A stretch of 64,000 bases of DNA. Origin: Actinomyces sp. oral taxon 448 str. F0400 (GTDB lineage Bacteria; Actinomycetota; Actinomycetes; Actinomycetales; Actinomycetaceae). A program made the position numbers and the translations under genes. Every line of letters starts with the position of its first letter. Position 1 is the first letter of the stretch. Below are positions 44,019 to 52,867 of the stretch, piece after piece. The notes under the pieces were generated by a model. It saw only the letters and a program-made list of their open reading frames with translations. It was not told the origin of the DNA and ran no database searches. The stretch lies in the NCBI RefSeq assembly GCF_000220835.1, contig NZ_GL985606.1:649835-713834 (forward strand). Reading direction: 5' to 3'.

Positions 44019-46181
44019 ATGCACCAGGACGCAGCCTCGCGGGCCCCCGCCCCGCAGCCGACCATCGAGTTCCGCTCCGCCTACGATCAGGGTTTCGCGC
44101 GTGTTGCTGCCGTCACCTTGCCCGTCGTGCTGGCGGACCCGGACGCCAACGCCGCCGCCATCATCGAACGGACTCGCGCTCTGTCCGACGACGGCGTGTG
44201 CCTCGTCGCCTTCCCCGAGCTGAGCCTGACCGGCTACTCCATCGACGACCTCGTGCTGAGTGACGTGCTCCTGAACGAGACCCTCGCCGCCATCGAGACC
44301 ATCCGCGCCGCCAGCGCCGGTCTCCTGCCGGCGATCGTCGTCGGTGCGCCCGTGCGCGTGGCGGGTCGCCTGTACAACTGCGCCCTCGTCATCCAGGGTG
44401 GGACGGTGCGCGGCGTCGTGCCCAAGTCCTATCTGCCCGACTACCGCGAGTTCTACGAGAAGCGGCACTTCGCGGCCGGGGACGGCGTCGAGTCCTGCCA
44501 CCTGACCCTGTCCGGCGTCGGGGATGCCGCCCGCGTCCCCTTCGGCCCCCACCTGCTCTTCGACGTCGAGGACGTGCCGGGCCTGATCTTCCACGTCGAG
44601 ATCTGCGAAGACATGTGGGTGCCGGTCCCGCCGTCGTCTCTGGCGGCGCTCGCCGGCGCTACCGTGCTCGTCAATCTCTCCGGCTCACCCATCACCGTCG
44701 GCAGGGCGGAGGACCGTAAGCTGCTCGCCCGCGCCTCATCCTCGCGCAACCTGGCCGCCTACGTCTTCGCCGCGGCCGGTCAAGGGGAGTCGTCGACGGA
44801 TCTGGCCTGGGACGGGCAGACCTTCGTCTACGAGAACGGATCCCTGCTCGGCCAGACCGAGCGCTTCCCCGACGGACCGCGGGCCACGGTCGTCGACGTC
44901 GATATCGAAGGGCTGATCGCCGAGCGGCTGCGCCAGGGCTCCTTCGATGACAACCGTGTGACGTTCACCGGCGGCGGTCCGGCCGGTCCTCTCGATGAGG
45001 GCGCCGCGACCTTCATCGATCCCGGTCGGTTCCGCATCGTCCGTATCGGACGCCGCTCTCTGGCCGCCCCGCGCACCGATATCGGCCTGCGCCGCATCGT
45101 CGACCGCTTCCCCTTCGTCCCCGACGACTCGGCCCGCCTGGCCCGGGACTGCTACGAGTCCTACAACATCCAGGTGGCCGGTCTGGTCCAGCGGCTGCGG
45201 GCCATCGGGCTTCCCAGGATCATCATCGGGGTCAGCGGCGGCCTGGACTCCACCCACGCGCTCATCGTCGCCGCCCGCGCCGTCGACCGTCTCGGCCTGC
45301 CGCGTGAGCGCATCCACGCCATCACCATGCCCGGTTTCGCCACGAGTGCCGAGACCAGGTCCAACGCGCTCGCCCTGGCTAAGGCGCTGGGCTGCCATGT
45401 CGAGGAGCTCGACATCCGCCCCGCCGCCGAGCAGATGCTCGCCGCCATCGATCACCCCTACGGGCACGGCGAACGCGGACGCGAGGTGTACGACGTGACT
45501 TTCGAGAACGTTCAGGCGGGCCTGCGCACCGACATCCTGTTCCGCGTCGCGGGCCGGCGCGGGGGCATCGTCCTGGGGACCGGGGACCTCTCCGAGCTGG
45601 CGCTGGGCTGGTGCACCTTCGGGGTGGGCGATCAGATGGCCCACTACGGCGTTAACGCCGGCATACCCAAGACCCTCATCCAGCACCTCATCCGCTGGGT
45701 CGCCGGCGAACGGATCTTCTCGGCGGAGGTCGGGCGGATCCTGCTCGCCATCCTCGCCACCGAGATCAGCCCCGAGCTCGTCCCCGCCGCCGACGGCGAA
45801 CCCATCCAATCCACTCAGGCGAAGATCGGCCCCTACGCTCTGCAGGATTTCACCCTGTGGCATGTGCTGCGCCGCGGATCGCGACCCAGCCGCATCGCCT
45901 TCCTGGCCGAGAAGGCTTGGGCGGACGCGGACGCCGGGCGATGGCCGGCCGGCCTGCCCGACGAGGACAGGACCGCTTACGACCTGGCCACCATCAGGAG
46001 ATGGGAGCTGCTGTTCTTCCGTCGATTCTTCTCCAACCAGTTCAAGCGCTCCACTCTGCCCAACGGACCGAAAGTCGTGGCGGGCGGCTCGCTGTCCCCG
46101 CGTGGGGACTGGCGCATGCCCTCGGACGCCGGCGGCGCCGCTTGGATCGCCGAACTCGAGCGCAATGTCCCCCAGGTCTGA
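44019..46181 (+). CDS. nadE: Glutamine-dependent NAD+ synthetase
   Basis: 720 residues. The N-terminal nitrilase-like amidase domain has its triad in [10 protein letters not shown] (Glu), [18 protein letters not shown] (Lys) and [11 protein letters not shown] (Cys). The C-terminal synthetase domain has the ATP pyrophosphatase loop [13 protein letters not shown] and the [16 protein letters not shown] segment. It converts deamido-NAD to NAD using ammonia channelled from glutamine. GGGAGGA at 44004-44010 supports ATG 44019, although the frame is open 400 bases upstream. It is probably a single-gene unit; the HAD gene after it has its own -10. Confidence 0.96.
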   Translation: MHQDAASRAPAPQPTIEFRSAYDQGFARVAAVTLPVVLADPDANAAAIIERTRALSDDGVCLVAFPELSLTGYSIDDLVLSDVLLNETLAAIETIRAASAGLLPAIVVGAPVRVAGRLYNCALVIQGGTVRGVVPKSYLPDYREFYEKRHFAAGDGVESCHLTLSGVGDAARVPFGPHLLFDVEDVPGLIFHVEICEDMWVPVPPSSLAALAGATVLVNLSGSPITVGRAEDRKLLARASSSRNLAAYVFAAAGQGESSTDLAWDGQTFVYENGSLLGQTERFPDGPRATVVDVDIEGLIAERLRQGSFDDNRVTFTGGGPAGPLDEGAATFIDPGRFRIVRIGRRSLAAPRTDIGLRRIVDRFPFVPDDSARLARDCYESYNIQVAGLVQRLRAIGLPRIIIGVSGGLDSTHALIVAARAVDRLGLPRERIHAITMPGFATSAETRSNALALAKALGCHVEELDIRPAAEQMLAAIDHPYGHGERGREVYDVTFENVQAGLRTDILFRVAGRRGGIVLGTGDLSELALGWCTFGVGDQMAHYGVNAGIPKTLIQHLIRWVAGERIFSAEVGRILLAILATEISPELVPAADGEPIQSTQAKIGPYALQDFTLWHVLRRGSRPSRIAFLAEKAWADADAGRWPAGLPDEDRTAYDLATIRRWELLFFRRFFSNQFKRSTLPNGPKVVAGGSLSPRGDWRMPSDAGGAAWIAELERNVPQV

Positions 46182-46230
46182 ATCCACCGGCCGCCCGCCG
46201 GCCCCGCCGGTTCGCACCGGTGCGATCGCA

Positions 46231-46236
46231 TAGGCT
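46231..46236 (+). promoter_or_regulatory. -10 box of a likely leaderless transcript
   Basis: TAGGCT ends six bases before the GTG start of the HAD phosphatase at 46243, and no ribosome site lies between. This spacing is typical of leaderless actinobacterial mRNAs. The -35 region is weak. Confidence 0.55.
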
Positions 46237-46242
46237 GAGACG

Positions 46243-47049
46243 GTGCGCAAGCTGCTGTCCACGGACCTCGATGGAACGATTGTCTTCAACGCGGCTATTT
46301 CCCGGGAGGATCTGGACGCCATGGCCCGATGGCGCGCCGCCGGCAACCTCCTCGTCCCCAATACCGGACGGTCGGTGTCCGCCCTGCGCACTGCGTTGGA
46401 CGGCTCTCATCTGACCTTCGACTACTCCGTGCTCTACACCGGGGCCGTTCTTGTCAGCTCCGACTACAGCGTTCTGAGGGCCTCCACCCTGCCCGACGGC
46501 CTGGCCGAGGAGATCCTCGACCTGCTCCAGGGCGAGGACGGCGTCACCGTCTTCGCCACGACGCTCGACGGCGACCTTCAGCTCTACGACTCGCTCGGCT
46601 CCGACACGCGTCTGCTCACCCTGTTCTCACGGGCCTCCTGCACCGACCTGCTCGGACGCACCCTCGTCGGCGTCCCCCTGCGCATAGCCGATGCGGCGCT
46701 CCTGGCGCGCACTCAGGCCGAGATCGAGCACCGCTGGGGCGGGACCGTCACGGTCTTCCGCAACCAGAACTTCCTCGACATCGTTCCCCTCGGCTCCTCC
46801 AAGGGCGCGGGCCTGAGGGCGCTGGTCGACCTCCTCACCGCCGTCGACGGCCCCTACTCGGGCGAGAGCATCGAGATCTGGAGCGTCGGCGATTCGTGGA
46901 ACGATATCCCCATGCATCGGGCCGCCGCCCACGCCGTCGCCATGAGCGACTCCCCCGCGGAGGTGACCGACGCCTGCGAGGCCACCACCGTCTCCGTCGC
47001 CCGACTCATCGACCGCGTCCTCGCCGCCGACAGCGGGCGATCCCGGTGA
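46243..47049 (+). CDS. Cof-type HAD hydrolase (sugar phosphatase-like), copy 1
   Basis: 268 residues. Motif I is STDLDGTI with both catalytic Asp, the cap region has TGRSVSALRTAL near the motif II position, motif III is the Lys in LGSSKGAGLRAL, and motif IV is VGDSWNDIPMH. Cof-type HADs remove phosphate from sugar phosphates or flavin and PLP-like compounds. It is clearly paralogous to the HAD at 50778 (both have LDAMxRWRAAGNLL). Together they bracket the PTS genes, which suggests a sugar-phosphate substrate. GTG 46243 is the likely start. Confidence 0.88.
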   Translation: MRKLLSTDLDGTIVFNAAISREDLDAMARWRAAGNLLVPNTGRSVSALRTALDGSHLTFDYSVLYTGAVLVSSDYSVLRASTLPDGLAEEILDLLQGEDGVTVFATTLDGDLQLYDSLGSDTRLLTLFSRASCTDLLGRTLVGVPLRIADAALLARTQAEIEHRWGGTVTVFRNQNFLDIVPLGSSKGAGLRALVDLLTAVDGPYSGESIEIWSVGDSWNDIPMHRAAAHAVAMSDSPAEVTDACEATTVSVARLIDRVLAADSGRSR

Positions 47050-47178
47050 TGGCCGATTCCCCTTCGGTTCCTCTCGGATTCCATCCGACTTCGTCGACGG
47101 CCCTCCTGCGAGACGCCTGACCGGTAAGCTCCCTGAAGGCCGGAGTCGGGGACGTCGGCCGCGACCTGAGGAGAGTTC

Positions 47179-47628
47179 ATGACCGTCGAGATCGTCACCG
47201 GATCCACCCCCGAGCTCGTTGAGGCGATGGGACGCCTCATCCCGCAGCTCTCCCGCTCCGCACCGGCGCTGACCGCCGCCGAGTGCGAGGCGCTCGTCGC
47301 GCAGAACGGCGTCTACCTCTTCATCTTCCGCTCCGATGAATCCCCGGACGGCGGCGTCCGCCCCATCCTGGGCATGCTCACGCTAGCGACATTCACCATC
47401 CCCACGGGGCTGCGCGCCTGGGTCGAGGACGTCGTCGTCGATTCCGCCGCGCGCGGCCAAGGCGCCGGCCGCGCGCTCGTCGAAGCGGCCGTCGCCCATG
47501 CTGCCACGCTCGGCGCCCGCACGGTCGACCTCACCTCCCGGCCCTCCCGCGAGGCCGCGAACCGCCTGTACCAGCGTGCCGGCTTCCACCTGCGCGAGAC
47601 CAACGTCTACCGCTTCACCGGCCGGTGA
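47179..47628 (+). CDS. GNAT family N-acetyltransferase
   Basis: 149 residues. Acetyl-CoA binding motif A is clear (AWVEDVVVDSAARGQGAGRA), followed by the motif B tail (RPSREAANRLYQRAGFHLRE). The acceptor substrate cannot be inferred. GAGGAGAG at 47167-47174 supports ATG 47179. It lies between the HAD gene and the PTS operon on the same strand but probably has its own promoter, since 129 bases separate it from the HAD gene. Confidence 0.9.
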   Translation: MTVEIVTGSTPELVEAMGRLIPQLSRSAPALTAAECEALVAQNGVYLFIFRSDESPDGGVRPILGMLTLATFTIPTGLRAWVEDVVVDSAARGQGAGRALVEAAVAHAATLGARTVDLTSRPSREAANRLYQRAGFHLRETNVYRFTGR

Positions 47629-47703
47629 GAACGGCGCCTCGGCCGCGCGCGGCCGCCCACCATGCGGACGAGAGCGACCGGATCGCGGTGCGTAACTCCG
47701 ACG

Positions 47704-47734
47704 TTATCGATGTGGTGCAAACAACGTCTAGGCT
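47704..47734 (+). promoter_or_regulatory. Candidate promoter of the PTS operon
   Basis: TAGGCT at 47729-47734 is a likely -10 box, 60 bases before manX-like ATG 47795. The AT-richer stretch upstream (TTATCGATG, then GGTGCAAACAACG) stands out and could bind a regulator, but no clear palindrome is present. Confidence 0.45.
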
Positions 47735-47794
47735 GCTCTTACGCCCCTGCCCGTCCGGGTGGGGAGCGCATGCACGTCACCAAAAGGAGTGAGC

Positions 47795-48232
47795 ATGGTT
47801 GCCGTGATCGTCGCCGCCCATGGGCGCCTGGCGGAGGGGCTGATAGCCTCGTCCGCCATGATCGCCGGTCCGCAGGAGGACCTGGTCGCTGTCACCTTCG
47901 ACCCCTCGGAGGGCCCGGATGATCTTCTCGCCAAGTACACCGCCGCCGTCGAGAAGTCCCCGAGCGACCGCTATCTGATCCTCGTGGACCTTCTTGGAGG
48001 GAGCCCGTACAATGCCGCGGCGCGCTTCGCCGCGGAGCGCGAGGACGCCGACGTCGTCACCGGTGTCAACCTGCCTATGCTCGTCGAGGTCCTCGGTCGC
48101 CGCCTGACCGGCGGGAGCCTCCCCGAGCTGGTTGACACGGCGCGAACCGCCGGCGCTGGCGGAGTCAAGGTCCTCTCCGAGATCTTCACCCCCACCACCA
48201 ACGAATCCGACGACGAAGGAGACGAGCTCTGA
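47795..48232 (+). CDS. PTS mannose/fructose/sorbose family EIIA
   Basis: 145 residues. It begins AVIVAAHGRLAEGLIASSAM, with the phosphorylated His in the AAHG motif, and has the LVDLLGGSPYNAAA core of the EIIA-Man fold; an acidic tail follows. It passes phosphate from HPr to EIIB. AAAAGGAG at 47782-47789 supports ATG 47795. The last base overlaps the start of the EIIB gene. It is a separate chain, not fused to IIB as in E. coli ManX. Confidence 0.93.
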   Translation: MVAVIVAAHGRLAEGLIASSAMIAGPQEDLVAVTFDPSEGPDDLLAKYTAAVEKSPSDRYLILVDLLGGSPYNAAARFAAEREDADVVTGVNLPMLVEVLGRRLTGGSLPELVDTARTAGAGGVKVLSEIFTPTTNESDDEGDEL

Positions 48233-48726
48233 TGGATATCAAGCTCCTGCGCATCGACTCACGCCTGGTCCACGGCCAGGTGGCCAACAACTGGGCCGGA
48301 TCTCTCGGAGCCGAGGCCATCCTCGCTGTCTCCGACGGCGCCGCCAACGACGAGTTGCGCAAGACCCTCATGCTCCAGACCGGCGGCGGCAAGGTCAAGG
48401 TTCACGTCCTGGGCGTGGAGAAGGCGGGACGCGTCTACAAGAACCCGAAGTACGACTCCATGAAGGCCGTCATCGTCGTCGAGACCCCGGCTGACATCGT
48501 CCGCCTGCTCGACCTGGGCGTCGAGGCCGACGAGGTCAACGTCGGCGGCATGACCTTCAAGCAGGGCACCAAGGCCCTGTCCCAGGCCGTCTACATCTCG
48601 GACGAGGACGTCAAGGCCTTCCAGGAGATCGACCGCCGGGGGGTGACTCAATACATCCAGCAGGTTCCCTCCACGGGTCGCACGGATCTCATGAGCGCCT
48701 TGAAGTCCAAGGGATTCATCTCCTGA
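48232..48726 (+). CDS. PTS mannose/fructose/sorbose family EIIB
   Basis: 164 residues. The start LLRIDSRLVHGQVANNWAG holds the phosphorylated His in the RLVHGQV motif, and VGGMTFKQGTKALSQAVYIS is the family's mid-domain. It transfers phosphate to the sugar as it passes through IIC/IID. ATG 48232 overlaps the EIIA stop. About 150 bases with a hairpin separate it from the EIIC gene. Confidence 0.93.
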   Translation: MDIKLLRIDSRLVHGQVANNWAGSLGAEAILAVSDGAANDELRKTLMLQTGGGKVKVHVLGVEKAGRVYKNPKYDSMKAVIVVETPADIVRLLDLGVEADEVNVGGMTFKQGTKALSQAVYISDEDVKAFQEIDRRGVTQYIQQVPSTGRTDLMSALKSKGFIS

Positions 48727-48813
48727 TCGCCCGCTCGGTCGCGAACGTCGCTGCGAAGCGGGCCGCGACCCGAGTGAGTGTCGTCCCGCCCGAGGAGGGG
48801 CATCGACGACTCC

Positions 48814-48838
48814 GGCACCCGGGCCGTGTCCGGGTGCC
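48814..48838 (+). terminator. Hairpin between EIIB and EIIC genes
   Basis: GGCACCCGG (48814-48822) pairs with CCGGGTGCC (48830-48838) around a 7-base loop. A weaker stem (GCCCGCT with AGCGGGC, about 48729-48763) precedes it. There is no T-tract, so partial termination or mRNA processing within the operon is likely. Confidence 0.55.
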
Positions 48839-48876
48839 CTCTTCCCCACCCCCGCCCCCAGTCAGAAAGCAGTCCC

Positions 48877-49725
48877 ATGCATGACGTCAATATGATTCAG
48901 ATCATCCTGGTGACGCTCGTAGCCTTTCTAGCCGGCTGCGACTCCGTCCTGGATGAGCGCATGTTCTACCGTCCGATCGTCGCCTGCACCCTCACCGGTC
49001 TCGCTCTGGGCGACCCCACCACCGGTATTATCGTCGGCGGCGCCCTCGAGCTGCTGAGTGTGGGCTGGATGAACGTCGGCGCCGCCATGGCGCCCGACGC
49101 CGCCCTCGCCTCCACCGTCTCCACCGTCATCGTCATCGTCGGAGGCCAGAGTCAGGACGAGGCTATCGCCGTCGCCGTCCCCCTGGCCATCGCCGGCCAG
49201 GCTCTGACCATCTTCGTGCGCACCATCAACGTCTTCTTCGCCCACCAGGCGGACCGATTCGCCGAGAACGCGAACATGCGCGCGATCACGATCATGCACT
49301 TCATCGCGCTGGCCCTCCAGGGCCTGCGCGTCGCAGTGCCGACCGCCATCGTCGCGGTGCTCGCCTCCGGCGACAGCGTTCAGAGGGCGCTCAACACCAT
49401 TCCGGACGTCATCACCCATGGCCTGCAGATCGCCGGCGGGTTCATCGTCGTCGTCGGATACGCCATGGTCATCAACATGATGAGGGCGCGCAAACTCATG
49501 CCGTTCTTCTTCATCGGCTTCATCATTGCCACCCTCATGACGACTCTGGACACGGGCATCACGCTTCTCGCCCTGGGCATCCTCGGCGTCTGCCTGGCCT
49601 TCATCTACGTCCAGCTCAACCCCGAGTTCCACGAGGCCGTCCGGTTGCCGCAGCCGGCCCCCGCCACAGCGGGCGGAGGCTCCGACGACAGCCTGGACGA
49701 CGACCTGGACGACGAGCTCGACTGA
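48877..49725 (+). CDS. PTS mannose/fructose/sorbose family EIIC
   Basis: 282 residues, with about seven membrane helices. Family features are ILVTLVAFLAGCDSVLDERM at the start and TGIIVGGALELLSVGWMNVG, the conserved GxxLEL region involved in sugar binding. The tail is strongly acidic (SDDSLDDDLDDELD). With EIID it forms the sugar channel. The ribosome site before ATG 48877 is weak. The EIID gene starts 20 bases after the stop. Confidence 0.93.
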   Translation: MHDVNMIQIILVTLVAFLAGCDSVLDERMFYRPIVACTLTGLALGDPTTGIIVGGALELLSVGWMNVGAAMAPDAALASTVSTVIVIVGGQSQDEAIAVAVPLAIAGQALTIFVRTINVFFAHQADRFAENANMRAITIMHFIALALQGLRVAVPTAIVAVLASGDSVQRALNTIPDVITHGLQIAGGFIVVVGYAMVINMMRARKLMPFFFIGFIIATLMTTLDTGITLLALGILGVCLAFIYVQLNPEFHEAVRLPQPAPATAGGGSDDSLDDDLDDELD

Positions 49726-49745
49726 GCGCGGAAGGAACCACGATC

Positions 49746-50612
49746 ATGACCACTGACACCACTGCGACCACCGATAGCGGCACCACCGCTGCTCCCGAGC
49801 GGATGCTCACCACCTCCGACATGTGGAGCATGTACTGGCGCTCCACCTTCCTGCTCGGCTCCTTCAACTTCGAGCGCATGCAGGCCATGGGGTTCTGCCT
49901 GACCCTCATGCCGGCGATCAGGAAGTTCTACCCCAACGACAAGACCCAGCAGGCGGCGGCGCTCAAGCGCCACCTGGAGTTCTACAACACCCACCCGTGG
50001 ATCTCCTCGGTCGTCTTCGGCATCACCGCGGCCATGGAGGAGCAGCGCTCTAAGGGCGGGGATATCGGGGACGACACGATCACCAACGTCAAAGTTGGCC
50101 TCATGGGGCCGCTGGCCGGAGTCGGGGACCCCATCTTCTGGGGCACCGCGCGTCCGGTCCTGGGGGCGCTCGGCGCCACCCTGGCGCTGAACGGCTCCTG
50201 GCTCGGCCCGCTCGTCTACTTCTTCGGCATCAACATCATCCGCATCGTCGTGCGCTGGTACGGTCTGACGATGGGCTACGATCGCGGCACCGCCATGGTC
50301 ACCGAGGTCGGCGGCAACCAGCTCAAGCGCATTACCCAGATCGCGGCCGTCACCGGTCTGTTCGTTATGGGGGCTCTGGTCTCCAAGTGGACGAATATCA
50401 AGTTCCCCGGCATCGTCACGGAGGCCACCGACTCCACGGACGCGAAGACCGTGCAGGACATTCTGGACAGCCTGCTGCCGGGGTTGGCCGCGCTCGGTCT
50501 GACCTTCCTGTGCATGTATCTGCTCAACAAGAAGATCAACGCCCTGTGGATCATCCTGGGCATGTTCGTCATCGGCATCCTGGGCGCCTGGACCGGCTGG
50601 CTGGGGCTGTAG
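49746..50612 (+). CDS. PTS mannose/fructose/sorbose family EIID
   Basis: 288 residues. The family start LTTSDMWSMYWRSTFLLGSF and NFERMQAMGFCLTLMP are present, with KVGLMGPLAGVGDPIFWGTA in the middle and two or three helices near the C-terminus. EIID is unique to the mannose-family PTS and pairs with EIIC. The gene starts at ATG 49746 after GGAAGGA. A very strong hairpin at 50689 separates it from the next HAD gene. Confidence 0.94.
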   Translation: MTTDTTATTDSGTTAAPERMLTTSDMWSMYWRSTFLLGSFNFERMQAMGFCLTLMPAIRKFYPNDKTQQAAALKRHLEFYNTHPWISSVVFGITAAMEEQRSKGGDIGDDTITNVKVGLMGPLAGVGDPIFWGTARPVLGALGATLALNGSWLGPLVYFFGINIIRIVVRWYGLTMGYDRGTAMVTEVGGNQLKRITQIAAVTGLFVMGALVSKWTNIKFPGIVTEATDSTDAKTVQDILDSLLPGLAALGLTFLCMYLLNKKINALWIILGMFVIGILGAWTGWLGL

Positions 50613-50688
50613 GCCTCGAACCAGGACGCACAGCGCAGACGCCGTAGGCGTGCGCGCCGCCCGCGGGCCCACTCGCGGCCGATGACGA

Positions 50689-50721
50689 GGGGTCGCCGGG
50701 GACAGGGTCCCCGGCGACCCC
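50689..50721 (+). terminator. Strong terminator after the PTS genes
   Basis: GGGGTCGCCGGGGAC (50689-50703) and GTCCCCGGCGACCCC (50707-50721) form a perfect 15-bp stem with a 3-base loop. It suggests that the downstream HAD genes need read-through or their own promoter. Confidence 0.85.
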
Positions 50722-50777
50722 GTCCATCCGCCTCACGGCCCGTTCACCCGGCCACCCGAATTCCGAGGAGTGCACAC

Positions 50778-51617
50778 GTGCCCCAGCTCATCGCCACCGA
50801 CCTCGATGGCACGATCCTGTTCGACCGCAAGGTCGCGCCCGCCGACCTCGACGCCATGAGACGGTGGCGGGCGGCCGGCAATCTGCTCGTGGTCGATACC
50901 GGCAAGTCCGTCTTCGCCACCCGCGACACCCTGGAGCCGGTCGGACTCGCCTTCGATTACGCCGTCGCCTTCACCGGCGCGGTGCTCGCCGACGGCGACT
51001 ACCGCGTTCTGGCCTCCCGTTTCCTCCCCGACGGCCTGGCCCATGAGATCGTCATGAGCCTGCGCGGAATCGACGGCCTCACCGTCTTCGCCACCACGCT
51101 GGAAACCGACTACGTCGTCGAGGACACCTATCACGAGGTGTCCCCGATCCTCCAGGTGTTCGTCCCCATGGAGCCCGAGGAGATGACCGAGCACCGCTTC
51201 ATCGGCGTGCCCATGCGGGTGCGCGACGACGACGTGCGCCGGCGCATTGTCGAGCGCCTGACCGAACGCTGGGGCGAGGCGATCGAGGTGGTGCGCAATC
51301 AGGAGTTCCTCGACGTCATCCCCGCCGGCGCGACCAAGGGCGCCGGGCTCGCCGACCTGCTCGCCCGGCTTACCGGTTCCGACGGGTCCCGCTCCGGCGA
51401 GAGCATCGAGACCTGGAGCTTCGGCGACTCGTGGAACGACATCTCCATGCACACCGTCGCCGACCACCCCGTCGCCCTGCCCTGGTCCCCCAAGGAGGTT
51501 GTGGCCGCGTGCGAGAGCACGGCGGGCTCCATGGCTGAACTCGTCGAGTCCGTCCTCGGGCCCCGACGGGGCCGGACCACCGCCACCACTACTGCCGGAG
51601 AGAAGAGGAACCGATGA
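50778..51617 (+). CDS. Cof-type HAD hydrolase (sugar phosphatase-like), copy 2
   Basis: 279 residues, paralogous to the HAD at 46243. Motif I is ATDLDGTI, motif III is the Lys in AGATKGAGLADLL and motif IV is FGDSWNDISMH. CGAGGAG at 50764-50770 supports GTG 50778. Its stop overlaps the next start (ATGA), linking it with the unknown membrane protein. A role in removing phosphate from a PTS-derived sugar phosphate is inference from the locus; two copies may differ in substrate. Confidence 0.88.
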   Translation: MPQLIATDLDGTILFDRKVAPADLDAMRRWRAAGNLLVVDTGKSVFATRDTLEPVGLAFDYAVAFTGAVLADGDYRVLASRFLPDGLAHEIVMSLRGIDGLTVFATTLETDYVVEDTYHEVSPILQVFVPMEPEEMTEHRFIGVPMRVRDDDVRRRIVERLTERWGEAIEVVRNQEFLDVIPAGATKGAGLADLLARLTGSDGSRSGESIETWSFGDSWNDISMHTVADHPVALPWSPKEVVAACESTAGSMAELVESVLGPRRGRTTATTTAGEKRNR

Positions 51618-52183
51618 CGGGACTGGGGACGAGGGTCAGCGACTGGTTCAACGGCGGAAGCCCCGACGGGCGCGCCAAGCTGCGCCAGTGGATGCGCGGC
51701 TACAAGGGGGACGCGGACCGTCCGGAGGGCTTCACCTACGGCATGATGGGGCCGGCCACCGGCCTGTCGGTGCTCGCCGGCCTGATCTACCCGCTGACGA
51801 AGGGCTACGGCAGCGTCGTCGCGCTCGCCCTGGCGGTCTTCCTGGTGCTGGGACGCCACATGATCGAACGACAGGTGGCCGGCGTCATTTCCGACCTCCA
51901 GGAGGCTCAGCGCCAGTACAAGCGCACGAGGGATCCTGAATACCTCGAGTTCACCGACTTGCGCGCCTCCGGTCTGCTCGAGGACAACAAAATGCTCACC
52001 GCCCCCACCAAGGCGTGGCTGGCCGAGCAGATCGAGTGGGCCCGCGAGCAGAAGAAGCGCAATGAACAGCGAATGGCGAAGAAGGCGGCCCGCGCTGAGC
52101 GTCGTCGGGGCCGCATCCGCGCCGACGCCGCCGACGCCGCCGACGAGGCCGCGCCGGACGGCGTGCAGGAGGAGAAGCGATGA
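51614..52183 (+). CDS. Unrecognised membrane protein linked to PTS/HAD genes
   Basis: 189 residues. After a 40-residue polar N-terminus comes a hydrophobic block (FTYGMMGPATGLSVLAGLIY, then SVVALALAVFLVLGRHMIE), probably two membrane helices. The remainder is a charged cytoplasmic helix (AEQIEWAREQKKRNEQRMAK) with a likely coiled coil. No family was recognised. It overlaps both neighbours by four bases (ATGA), so it is made with the two HAD phosphatases. It may tether a phosphatase or interact with the PTS channel; this is a guess. Confidence 0.65.
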   Translation: MTGLGTRVSDWFNGGSPDGRAKLRQWMRGYKGDADRPEGFTYGMMGPATGLSVLAGLIYPLTKGYGSVVALALAVFLVLGRHMIERQVAGVISDLQEAQRQYKRTRDPEYLEFTDLRASGLLEDNKMLTAPTKAWLAEQIEWAREQKKRNEQRMAKKAARAERRRGRIRADAADAADEAAPDGVQEEKR

Positions 52184-52857
52184 CGCCCCCCGGGGACTAC
52201 GTCAGAGCCGTCCTGTGGGACATGGACGGCACCCTCATGAACTCCCAGCCGCTGTGGGACGAATCCTTCCGGCGTCGCTGCGAGCAGCGCGGCGGGAGCG
52301 TGACTGACGAGCAGGTCGTCTCGATCGCGGGCGCGTCCATCGCCCGCACCTGCGAGATCATCGCCGCTACCGGTGCCACGGACTCGCCCCACGACCCGGC
52401 CACCACGGAGCTGTTCGCCCTCATCGCCGCCGACGTGGCCAACGCCGTGCGCACCGAGCCGCCGATCGTGCCCGGCGCCCCCAGGATCACCTCGATGCTC
52501 GCCGAGATCGGTCTGGCGCAGGTCATCGTCACCCAGTCCCCGCGTCGCATCGTCGAGTCGGTCGCCCACGCGCTCGGCGACGTGTTCGTCGAGCTCGTCA
52601 CCGGCGATGACGGGCTGCCGGGCAAGCCCGCCCCCGCGCCCTACGCGACGGCCATCGAGCTGCTCGACCTCGAGCCCGCCGAATGCGTCGCCGTTGAGGA
52701 CTCGGCCACGGGCGCGGCCTCCGCGCGCTCGAACGACCTGCGGGTTATCCAGGTGGGCGGCACCAAGCACTTCCCTGGCGACCCCGGCCTGATCGTCGTG
52801 GACGGACTGACCTCGATCACGCCGCACCTCCTGCTGTGGGACGACGTCGGCCGGTAG
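52180..52857 (+). CDS. HAD hydrolase, beta-phosphoglucomutase-like
   Basis: 225 residues. Motif I is LWDMDGTLMNSQPLWDESF, motif II the Thr/Ser in VIVTQSPRRIV, motif III the Lys in GLPGKPAPAPYATA and motif IV VAVEDSATGAASA. The four-helix cap and size fit the beta-phosphoglucomutase/phosphatase group. Unlike the two Cof-type HADs it uses a small cap and could act as a sugar-phosphate phosphatase or mutase. ATG 52180 overlaps the membrane protein stop. Confidence 0.88.
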   Translation: MTPPGDYVRAVLWDMDGTLMNSQPLWDESFRRRCEQRGGSVTDEQVVSIAGASIARTCEIIAATGATDSPHDPATTELFALIAADVANAVRTEPPIVPGAPRITSMLAEIGLAQVIVTQSPRRIVESVAHALGDVFVELVTGDDGLPGKPAPAPYATAIELLDLEPAECVAVEDSATGAASARSNDLRVIQVGGTKHFPGDPGLIVVDGLTSITPHLLLWDDVGR

Positions 52858-52867
52858 AATGCCGGGT

